A DNA stretch of 64,000 nt from Anticarsia gemmatalis (taxonomy: Eukaryota > Arthropoda > Insecta > Lepidoptera > Erebidae): the NCBI RefSeq assembly GCF_050436995.1, contig NC_134757.1:6832501-6896500 (forward strand). The letters are read 5' to 3'. The translations under genes and the position numbers were made by a program. The notes under the pieces are model-generated. The model ran no database searches and was not told the DNA's origin. It saw only the letters and a program-made list of their open reading frames with translations. How positions within the stretch are numbered: position 1 is the stretch's first letter; every line of letters begins with the position of its first letter. Positions 1 through 12,100 of the stretch are shown here, piece after piece.

Positions 1-51
1 TTAGGGTCATTCGGCACCGGTGACTCACGTGACGAACGTTAGAAGACTTAC

Positions 52-164
52 TGCTTTGGAACAACGATTCCGCAGAGAACGGGTTGGGGTTAGGCGGCGC
101 GAGAGGAGCCCCGAACAGCGGAGGAGCGGGAGCGAAGCCCGACGTCCTGTCCGCACCCGTCGGC
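52..164 (-). CDS. tay: tay exon 11 (residues 921-958); last exon inside the window
   Basis: 113 nt. It completes the split Thr codon and ends with one base of a further codon at donor GTAAGT (51-46). It encodes PTGADRTSGFAPAPPLFGAP and ends NPFSAESLFQS. The next exon would be expected to open the conserved region leading to the AUTS2 domain, but it lies beyond position 1. The acceptor is a tandem TAGCAG, so one extra codon is possible. Confidence 0.83.
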
Positions 165-3100
165 CTGCTAAGAGATAAACGAGGTTTAAAATACAGAGTC
201 GCATCATATTATAGAGTAATTCTATTTACGTGTAACATTGTTATGTTGGTCCCTCACAGTCCGGATGCGTTCATCCGGTTAAATTTTCTTTCTTTTCATA
301 TTTTTGTGTCTATCCACCACAAAACACTCTACTATTTGTACTCACGTTACACCCCAGTGCGCAGGCGGTTTGGCACTGGAACTGATGCTAGGGACAGTCG
401 GAACTGGTGCTAGCGAATGAGTAAGATGTGGTTGAGTAGGTGCCGCCGGAGTTGGCGTCGGTGCTGCCAGGGGGGCCGACAGAGCTGCTCCTAGCGGCCC
501 TCCTAAAGGAGCGCCTAGCGGAGTTCCCAGTGGACCGACTAAAGCCGATGAAAGAGGCGCGCTCAGCGAAGACGGCATTGGACCCTGCAGATTATCAGAT
601 TTATATAATTACACATGAATGAGAAACATTGATAAATTCAAAGTAGTTAATTGCGGTATATTTTTAAGAACAGGATGTGTAATTAATAAAGATTTTACCG
701 ATAGAGGTGTGGGTAATGGAGTTGCGAGCGGGGCAGCCAGCGGCGCTACGAGGGACGACACCGAAGCCGCCACGGACGCAGGCGTGCTACGCGACAAACT
801 GCTGATGTTGCTGCTGAAATCAATGGTAATATGTGTAAGTCTAATTTTATTTTATTTACTTTTGTGTTTTACTTGTAATTTCGGGAATGGTGAGGTCAGT
901 TTCTCGAATAAAGCTTTATTGTATTTATTTGAACAAGGGCATTATGAAAATCATTGAAAGGCATTATGAAAATCATTGAAGGCCCTTTGTTATTCAACAG
1001 AACAAGTTGTGCGAATTAATAACGATTATAAATTGAAAGGTGGTGCACCTGAAACTCTCTCGCTCCCGACTGGGGCTGTGACCACGTGGCGAGTACGAGA
1101 GCGCCGCGCCCGCCGCGCCAGTGGAACCCGGCGTGTGAGGTCGCACACCTTTTGGTGTTTTCGGTGCTACGAGCGGCGAAGCAGATAGACTTGTTCTCTG
1201 TAGCAATACACACATAACACATTATATAATGAGCATAGTTAAAGGAAACGGTTTTTGATAGATTTTTTTGTAACCAGCAAAATTAAAATCTTACCGTGTC
1301 AGCAGAGTTTCTTGGTGAAGCAGCAGCAGGAGGAAGATAAGGACTATGTTGCAATGAAGGGGCATATGGTGCGTAAAGGGTAGGATACGACGAGCCTGAA
1401 TACACGGCCGGCGGCGGGTAGCCGTTGGAGGCCAGGGTGGATGTGACCGAAGGGCTTTCAGTTCGTGATGGCAATTCGCTCGATGACATTGGAATTTGCC
1501 TCGAGTCTACGATAGGCGGTGCTAGGGGATGACTGCTGCTACCACTGCTATTTGTTGGCACAGGTGTCACGTTAGTAGGGGGACAACTAGACGTAGGTAA
1601 CTGTTCAACTTGATTGCTTGGTAGATGTGAAGACACAGGTGGCGCTATAGAAGTCGGTTGTAATGGAACATTAAGACCTGGATGTGATTTAAGGCTCGGG
1701 GTGAAAGAAGACATCGTGGTACTTGCGGTTGAAGCTAAAGACAAGGGTGGCCCTATATGATTAGGTATAGATGTCGCTAAGGAACTGGGTGTGTTGACGG
1801 GGAGATGACTTGACAGGCTCGTAACGGAATGGCTGTTTACGGGATGACTCATGTGAGTAACAGTTGGTTGACTTGCCGTTGAAGATTGGATATGGCTTAT
1901 GTGATTAGATATACTGAAAGGTGTTAGATGCGAAGGCCGAGTGGCATATGAAGGTTGAACGGAATGTTTCTGTAAACTCGATTGACTCTGGTAAGGTATT
2001 GAATGACCGTGAATACTGGAACTTATACTGGAGTTTACATGACTAGACCCGATCGACGGGGTAGGGTAGGGGCGAGAAGTCGGTGCGGCCGGTGATAGCG
2101 ACCGTCCCGTGAGAGTTTGACTCGGAAGACAGCTGGGTATTGAAGAAGGCGTCGAATGTGGCGGCACGCTTTGCGGCACGCCATTGACGCGGTTCGAGAA
2201 CGAGGTAGGAACGGAGGGGTGCGTCGGAGCTGCGACCGACGGATTTCGAACGTCATGACCGGGCATCACGGGATGCGACTGCGTGTGCGGGACGCGGCTC
2301 GGTAGACTAGGATGTGGCGCTTGCGCCGCGCTCTGCGCCAGGTGCGGCGGCCGAGGCGTGTGGTGCGCGGGGTGATGCGTGTGGAGATCCAGGGGCGCCG
2401 GCGGCTGCTCCGGCTGATCGGTTCGCGTTTCATGGTTCGTGTGCCGGTAATCAGGCAACGCCGCAGCAGCGTGCGATTGGGACTGAGACTGGTAGGCGGT
2501 ATGCGAAGGAAATAGCGGAGACGGTGCGGGAGGAGCGGGCGGCGCCGGAGTCGGACTGTCCGCCGAGGCTCTCGCTCCCGGCTGCAATTTGCTATTGCTG
2601 GCTGGTCTTTCGGGAGTGTCGGGCCCCGCGGCGCCGACCGGCCGCGCCGGGATTTGCGTCGCAGCGTGGCCGTCGAGCGTAGGAATGTGTGCACCGTTAG
2701 GCCGGTGCGGCGTGTCGGCGCGGAAGGGCGGCGGGGGTAGGGCGGGCGGCGGCAGCGCGGCGGGCGCGGGCGACGGCGCGGGCTGCGGCAGCGGCGCGGG
2801 CGCGGGGCTCGCGCTGCCGCCGACCGGCGCGCGGGACAAGGCCAGCGCGCCACCGCTGCCGCCCCGCGCTACCAGCTCATTCTTAGCGCCCCCGCCTGTA
2901 GCCGCCGCTGCACCCGTCACCCGGAACAGAGAGCCTGCGTCTGATGCCTGAAACGTTTGAGAATAAATTCATTAGAAACGAGTTGATTGATTTTACTTAA
3001 GATATCAAGTTCTTTCTTGCCGTATTGACAGTTCGTCAATTTATTGTACATATTTGGTAAAATACTTACATCGTCCATTGATGCATCGTGGTATCTCGGA

Positions 3101-6100
3101 GAAGCATTTCTGCTATTTTCGGGACTCGCCTGTAACAATAAAAAGTAAACTTATAAAATATTTGTGTAAAAGGTTTCAGTGTCGCGCAATATTATTTGGA
3201 TGTGTATTTAAGCGGCTGTAACAATTTTACTTTAATCCATCAAGATAAATCCTTTTACGAAACCAATTTTCCAACTGATTTATTAATTCATCGGTGTAAC
3301 AGTGATAACTTTCACAGTCACGCCACATGTGAAAAAGAGCGTGAAGATAAATAGTAGTTGTCAATGGTGTTACATACAACGAAACTTGAATCTTTGCAAG
3401 TACGTTGACTGTAAGTAATAGCAGTATATTAGCGAGTGGACTTGCTTATTACATGACGTGTAGAGTTGGCTTCACCACGCGTATATTTACATCTATCATT
3501 AAACATAAAATGGTAACTTAGTCAGCGAACCGTTAAGTGTTAATACTAAGCCCGTTGCTGTTAATTCGTAGTAAAAATACCTTGTCCATTCGATGAGTAA
3601 AACATTATTATTTCTAAATAATTCGCTTTTTTTAAAATAAATAGACTTTTGTTAAACCTAATACAATAAAAGAAAAGTAAGTAGTAAAGAAAACCTAGTA
3701 TTATTTTACGTATGTACCTCTAATATATGTCAGTATTGTGGTGTAACCAGCTAACTAAGATAGTTTCTGAACGTAGTTCGTGCAAAGCCCATTGGACCGC
3801 CTCGCCTGTCTGTGCAATGTACCGACTTGTGATTAGTATTCAAACTATGTATGCCTATTGTTCGAACCTAACACAATAACCGCCTTCGGGTTTTTTGTAT
3901 TCATTAGATGAAGATGAAATCACGTCTGACACAGACACATGATAATGAGAATTATAACTAAAACGATTGTCTTTAAAATATTCGTATTGAGTATGTAGAA
4001 TTGTAGATGTAAACGTGCAATCATTTCAATAACTTCTTTCCATATAAATAATAAATAACCGATAAATGATCCGACAGACAGTTCGCATGGTGGTCGTACG
4101 TACAATCGTCAAAAAGAAAAAGAATACGAAGAGAAACCTTTTTTTAATTAAATTGATAACTTACTTTGGTTTAATTTAAATAAATATAAGTTATGTTTTT
4201 ACCATAATATTTTAGGTGGTCATCTATACTAATATTATAAAGCTGAAGAGTTTGTTTGTTTGTTTGTTTGTTTGTTTGTTTGTTTGAACGCGCTAATCTC
4301 AGGAACTACTGGTCCGATTTGAAAAATTCTTTCAGTGTTAGATAGGCCATTTATCGAGGAAGGTTATAGGCTATATATCATCATGCTACAACCAATAGGA
4401 GCAGAGTAGCAATAAAAAAATGTTACAAAAACGGGGAAAATTTTGATCCATTCTCTCTTATGTGACGCAAGCGAAGTTGCGCGGGTCAGCTAGTTATTAA
4501 TAAATCTTCTTACACTTACGCCACTGGGGTAAAGGTGTTAAAATAGATAATTATGTAACATAGGTACTTCTTTAAAAGGTCATAATTACAATCGTTTAAC
4601 TTTAAGTCGTATGTCCTCTTTATTAGAAAAATAACTTTGTACAAAACGTAATAAATGCTAACAATTTCTAGGACAATAAAAGTTTATTTATTTTACGGCG
4701 CGGGTTTCAAGTATTTAAAGGGAATGGAAAGTAATTACTCAGTGATATTTACGAGCTAGCGCCGAGAACGACTCTATAAAACTAGCTGGCTAACCGCGCC
4801 TTTTACGATGGACACAATTTAAGTAGCATTGTCTCTTATATCTGTCTTTCTTTAACAATTATATTATTTGCATTTTTAGAAAGATTTTTTACTTATTTGT
4901 ATTAACTTATTGTGATAATAATTCACATTATAATTTAATCTTTTATTCGCACCAATGTAACGTTATACACGTGATTCTTTGGTATCATATTAATATCACC
5001 GTCGCCGGAAGAAATAGTCAATCGATAGTACAGAGGGAACAAATCGTTTTGGGTGCGTTCCGGCAATTGAATGTTTAGCCTTATCCGGTGGGGGTGGGTC
5101 GTCGCTCCGCAACAATGGAGTGATAAATCAAGTATGGGCCGCGCGTGCCAGGCGGGCGGCCAGTGTCGTGCCGCCAGTCGGCACCCGGCCCGTCGGCGGC
5201 AAAGCGTCCGGCCTTTCCCTACAATAAGGACATTCAAAGGTGCCGCCAGCCTATTAAAACCTTGATAATATTTATATTTTATACCATTTTTCTGTCACAT
5301 TGTACTTGCGTTTAATTGGAATTTCATGCTTTCATCATCGATTGATACCACTACTTTACTTGTATGTTTGATATTTCACAGTTTAGCTGAAAGATCACAA
5401 AAAAAATCTCTATAAACACAAGTTTTTACCTCAAAGCTTATAGCATATTAGAAAACAGGGGCTGTCTATCAACGGCGGCAAGCTTGGCTGCCTGTCAAAA
5501 CTATGTTACATAAAAGATAATAATAATTCAGCACGATTAGTGCGATGACTGATGTCGTGTCGGCAAGTAATAATAGTTCCGTTGAGCCCACCTCCGAAGA
5601 GAAATACACGCGACTTTAAATAAATCAGCCATAAAAATAAACGACCGCATTAGTCAACGTTGTCAAAATAAAACTGAGCATATTTACACAAACTAAAATT
5701 TGACGTTATTTTTTTCGTCAGCGAAGTGTGTTTTGAAATTAGGTTTTTTTTTATCAAACTCTATTAGTATAGTCGTTAAAGCAATTAACTCAAGGATGTA
5801 TAAATAAAATAAGCTAACGTTAAAAACGTACACCCACACAAGCATTTATAAAAAGTTAATAACTTTTAATATGAATGAACTTTACGATTCTGAATTAATT
5901 AATTCGTATTGCGAATTCAAAACACCGAAGTATAATCTCGCGATCCCAGCCTCGGGGCCGTTTTGCTTGCCTCCTCCTCACCCACTGTTAGGAACAGGGA
6001 GAGCCGGAAAAAATGGCGTGATAGCTTTTCGCCCCTCATTCCAAATTCTAATACTTTCACAAACTTTTAATAGGATGGGACTTAAAATTCAAGGAAAATT

Positions 6101-9100
6101 TCATCTCTCTGAGCAAAGTTCAGGAATAGCGATCTGTGACCCCCCTCACAAGATTTTTTTAAATAAATTTAATGTTTTTAATAGGAACCTAAAATTATAA
6201 TAATTTATTGTGGTTTAGGTCCTATGTATGGATTATTTAATTTAAATAGAATCAATTCAGAAAATAGCAATACATTGCGCAATTGGTGAACGATACGATA
6301 TTAAAATTAAGTCTTACAAATTCACAATCTCAAGGCACGAAATAAGAACATAATTGATTTATTCTTCATTTCCAATAAATTGAGTAACTAATTGGTATTC
6401 GCTGTTTTTCTAAAGAAATTAATGTACGATGTGACGAAAATCGAAACATGTGTGGATTGAAAATTACTTTTTTTTTAAATTTTTGTTAAATTTACACATG
6501 GAACAACCGTTGGAAAATAATAGCAGTAAATTAACGTAATGTCAAAATTATGTTAGCCTTATGACGTACTTACTTATGTTACAATAAGAGGAAAGTGGTG
6601 CGTAGAGTCGCCAAGTATTCAGCGCGCACAATACATTTAGCTAAGAGTTGTTTGCTCATGACCTGAATTTAATGCAGCATACAAATTTTTGTCTCAGTGA
6701 CATTTAATGCATATTAAATAGATAGGATATTATTTATTACAACGATAGACTTACTATTTGTTAAAAAAATAAAACATGTTATATTTATGTTGTTTATTTT
6801 ATTTAGATAATGAAAACTAGACTAGATACTGAAAGCTTGTAACGTATTCTAAAAGCACATCATGTTCACGGACATGAATATATTAATTAACATATAAGAA
6901 GTATATTACCAACATTCTTAATATTTTATAAGACTAAAACGACTAAAGTATAATAAAGTTGTGTATTATTTGGCGAAAAAAAAGTAGGAACCGGTTTTTT
7001 AAGTAAATTGAGTTTAAAAATTATAATCACACAAATATGTCTGGTGAGTAAATTATGAGGTGGTTTAATTTTTTTACGTATTTACATTGTTAGATTATAC
7101 ATGATAATGAATGACTTATTCCCGATGGTCAATTGCAATTGTGTTGTTTATAAATGAAAATGTCATCAAAAATGATTCCAATTTTACACAAATTTTACAT
7201 TTATTTGCACTGTTCACACATTTTGTAGAGTTACAGTTGCATATAGTCGTGACAACACTTAATGTTTAATTCATTGATGAAGATTTTTGTCGGTGGTTAA
7301 AATAGCTAGGCAATGAGTTTTAACATTTAAATGTCATAAACAATAGACCGGAATCGGTTCTAGCATAATGTAGCAACAGTAAAAACAACGCATGTTTGCG
7401 TTTCGGCTGTTCGTGACCGAGCGCAATAACGATTCCATTAGTTTTTCAATGCGAATATGTGTAAATTAAATATGAATTCTATAGCAGGTTGTTTCCATTG
7501 TTCAAGTTAATCTCACCAAAGTGGGGTGTATGTTAACGATACCGGTCACGTAAGGCATTTTGATATACAGTGCATGTTGTTACTGTTACAATTCAAGATT
7601 TATCGTTATTTGATTTATGTCGCTCGAAGTGTGTTTCATCAAGTTAAATGTATAATTGTATATTAATTGGACTATTACAGTTTTTAATCATATTTTCATA
7701 ACATAAACTGTTATCGATTAAATCAATTACTTCCACAGCATCTCTGTAAATGCTACCTGTTGTTCTGGGACATCCTTGACCAACGATGTCTTCTGCTGAC
7801 CTTCTTTGTCTGCCTTCACAGCAGCAGATGCTGTTTTTTCATGTTTGTTTCCTGTCACCGAACCGTTTCCCTCTGTCTTGTGTTTACTATTTTTTTTCTT
7901 ATTTTCCTTTTTGCTACTGCCTTCTGCATTATTTTTAGGCGAATCTTTGATCCTCACTATGGTAACTGTGTTCGACTTGTGGTGAAAAACAAATAAATAG
8001 TTTTTATAAAACCGCACACCATTTATCACAAATATTCATTCCGGTATGGTTTATTCCACGATTCCACAAAATATTCAAATGTTATCACAAGCACTTCAAT
8101 GCCTTTCAACACTGTCTATCAGTTACAGTAAACTTTAAAGATGCACTTGTCATTAGAAACAAAAGTAATAATTTGGCATATCCACAATGCGTAACACTGC
8201 AATCCGTGACCACTGAAATCCATAGAACAGTATTCGACACCTGTTTGTATAATCAGTTCAAGTGAACAAAAATAACGATGTATCGCGTAACGTATGCGAG
8301 ACAAAGAAGGAGATCATCCACAAATAACGTGCAGTCCGGCCAGCGAGCGGGCCGAGAGTGCGGTACGGCCCGCAGCCGGTCGTCGCCCGCTGAACCCGCG
8401 CCCCGCGCCTCGCGCACGCGCCGCCGCCCGCCCAACATACCGTCTCGGTGAATATTTCTTGGTACACATGTAAAATGCCGACAGATCCCAATATACCTAC
8501 GTGGGAGAAAATATGTCAAAAGATACATAACCAATTTAATTTTATCTTCGAACTAAATACTAACTTATAATACGAATGCTAGTCATTTATTATCCAATGT
8601 TCTGTTATTTCAGTAGGACAGTACTTATTACAGTACATTTACTTATAGAAACTTTACAGACATAGTTTTTGTTTGCTTAGCAATTAGAATTAAAAGAGAA
8701 GCAATTAGAAGATTGATGACCACGACGGCTTAATTGAATAGATTAAGTATAAATAAAACAATTCATAACGATGCCAAGTCATCTTTCAAGAACATTTATC
8801 AGACGATACATCGCATAGGTTTGTGTACTGTGAATGCATAGCGTCCGTTCGTAGTAATAACACATTCGCGAAAAGCAGTAAAACAGCCATAAACCGATTT
8901 ATTTATATTCGTTTTATAACTTATTGCTTTACGACTGCGATTAATGCAGTCGTTGTAGGGTAGCCATATCAACCGAACTGAAAGTTCAGGCATTATTTAT
9001 ATTCCAAGCCCAGTATTATTATGAACTTCAATCAATTTACATCATGCTTGTTAATCGATTAATTTTGTTTTTAACAAATGAGTACAATCAATGATATCAC

Positions 9101-12100
9101 GTAAAATAAATACAATACAAAAAAGTATGTTGTATTTAAAATGGATTTTTATGACTCGTAGATCAAATTCAAAAATTAGACCCTGGTATTAAAATAAGAT
9201 CATCATGGCCCCTAGCATACATTAATTTGCAATCATTTATTCGACAAAAAGGAACGTATAAAAGACCTCTTAATTTAAAGGAAACAGTAAAGCGGCAGGG
9301 ATAAGCGAGATAAATCTCGACTTGTCTACGGGAACCGTCTCCGTGGAGTAATCTATAAATAAAAAAAAACATTTGTAAGAGTTTCCCCAACGAGAGGAAC
9401 AGATTATTATTGCGTGGAATTGTGATATCACGTAAAATATTAAAGTATAATACCGAGGGGAAATTAAAATGATATGAACGGATCTCTTTGTATAAATAGT
9501 GGCAAATTTACTTGATTTAGAGAAATACAAATAGCAATCGAGAGAGTGAGAGACACGATGTTTACACAATTCACTATTTGTTTATACGTTTTAGTAATAA
9601 CATGAAATGTTTAAGATATAACAATATTGAATTTGATTATTAAGAAGACTAGAATTAGTTTAAAATAAAGTTGTTTTATAAGTTACATAATTTGAATTTA
9701 GGCCTGGAAAGTATTTAAGCTACCGATTTATAACCGACTGCACTTTCATTTGAAAAAAAAAAGTACGTTCAGCCTGCCTTTGATTTCAGAAGCTTCCCTG
9801 CTAAACTGTTATTTAGCTAGAGTAGCCGCACAATTAATACCATGTTTCAATTATATTTAATGATACACCGTTATTATACCCCTGGCATAGCGTTTGCGTT
9901 ATTGCTCTCTATCTATAAAGTTTAAATAGGAGGCATACTTTACACTGAACGTAGATATACATATTTTTGGCAATATGTTTGACTAATGATGCCTGAAACG
10001 TGTAAAAAACTAACGTTAGACAGAGATTGTATAATGTTCTCGGTTCTACTAATGTACTCTCATACTTGCGGTTTATATTGTAGCCTCAAGTATTATCTGA
10101 TTATCAAATTTTGATTTGTAGAGGGGTTCCATGTTAACTGTTATGTTTTGAACCGCAATTCAACAATTCATACCAATCCGAACAAAACTTAGATTACATT
10201 CAATTTCACGTGATAAATTGAAGTGAACCGATTGTTACGAGCCAGAGGGCAAAAGTTTATATTTTGTAAAATTGAAACGTCCCGAACGGCAGTGAGCCGG
10301 AAATTCGCTCGCGAGCGACAGCCGTGTTGTTTATTTTTTCCTCTCGTTTTCCCACTTTCGGTAGCAATAAAAACGAGTATAGTTTTTAAAACGTAACGAA
10401 ATAAAATTTCAGTGATGGAATTAATAAACCATTTTACAACAATTCCGCTTTGCAATCAATGTAAATAAGAATTTTATCCCACAAGAATTAATTTAGCTTT
10501 ATGGTTTGACTCAAACCATTTTGCCACATGCATGGACAATAGGATTTGATGAATAATATTTCACAAATGCTTTGTCGAAAAATGGTTTTGAGTTTTTGAG
10601 TCAAGTACTTTTTCGGCATGACTTAAGTTTATTTAAGTCAAGTAACAGCTTTCTATATCAAGAGTATATGAGCTATGCTGCGGACAGACGGGCGGTCGGG
10701 TAGATACGGCGAAATTATAAAGGGGAGTTTTAAGAAACAAAAACAATTCGCTGAATACGTTCCGAATCTTGGGATAATTGAATTCTTGATTTTTTATAAA
10801 CATGGTGATAGAAACAAACTGATATTAAAGTAGTTGAAGTAACATTCAGTAATACCACCACCAATTAGGTTTCGTTCAGTGCGATACAACGTTGATTACG
10901 CAGATTGAAATCACTTCGCCCCTCGCGCTTTGTTAATGGTGCAATAAAAACGACGCTTATCGATTTAGCCGCCCGTTAAGAACGCTCCAAGGCTTAATAA
11001 TTTATTATCCAAACAATGTTGCGTCAGTAGATGTAAATTACAGTTCTCAGCGGTAGTATTATATAATGACGAGATTTGTTAACCGCCCACTAACGGAGTG
11101 ACAAAAGTAATTAACACTTACGATACGCTAGAGCATTTGGTTTTCGACGTCTGAACCCTAGGGACCCCTATTTGAGCACGTTCTAGCGAGTAAGTCAAGC
11201 GGGACCTCTATGACGATTAGACAACCATTATGTACTCTCATTCCTTTAATCAAAACAAAAACTGAATCACAAAAAATACACAAAACAACCAAAAACATTT
11301 ATAAAACAATATGAGCATATGGATTTTTATTTGCCGAATGAAACCCCAACAACGACAAACAAGGGTGAGAGATACGAACGGAAGGTACTGGTATTGAGAG
11401 TCAGACAACGACCGCAGGATTTATTTCGAGCCTCATTCAATTTGTGGTAAACGTATTGTTGGATTGCGTTTTTGTATCGTGCGCTGTATAAACGTTATGT
11501 TTATTAAAAATATTCAGTTTCAGCACAAATATTTGTTAACCCCTGGTTTATGTTTTGTCTTTATTAAGTCTACTGCCGCATTAATACCTAGTGTACTAGT
11601 CGGTCTGTAAGGCTATTAACTATCGTAAAAGAGAAAGCGCGAGCAAAAATTTGAAAGTGTTTCCACAGAATAGACGAGGACACATACACAACAAAGCGAA
11701 TGCAAAGTAACGTACGAGACATACAAATGTGTCTGGTACCTGCTCAATCGGAATAGTGATGAGGATGAATAACATACGACTGTCACTTAAGTTCTTTAAA
11801 AAAAAAGGTACTGAGCGTCCGCCTAGGGTAAAGCCTACTGCGGTTATTGATATCGCATGATAGAAAAGTAGAGTAAAAAAACTTCTTGTTTCAGATGGAT
11901 AGGCGCCGAAAAAAAATGAAATACTATAGATACATTGCGTTCAATCCATCACTTCACAGTGTATAGAAAATAGTAATAATGAAGTACACTCTCAAGTTGC
12001 CGATAGTAAGAGCGTTGAAGAGGGTGTAGATTTACAGAGACGCAGTGGGGGATGCAGTGGAGGATGCAGCGCGAGGCGACATAAAATTTTCAACGACCAC

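Noticed and set aside
2314..2951. Plus-strand and second-frame ORFs across tay exon 7
   Set aside because: Shadows of the GC-rich Pro/Ala/Gly coding frame on the minus strand.
4250..4286. Stand-alone (GTTT)n microsatellite
   Set aside because: It is an internal part of the Helitron at 4223-4493 rather than an independent repeat.
8258..8534. Possible exon TCTCCCACGTAG to CGAGACG|GTATGT (SVGILHVYQEIFTET) upstream of the CpG block
   Set aside because: Its length is about 56 nt and would break the phase-0 frame between neighbouring tay exons. No independent support.
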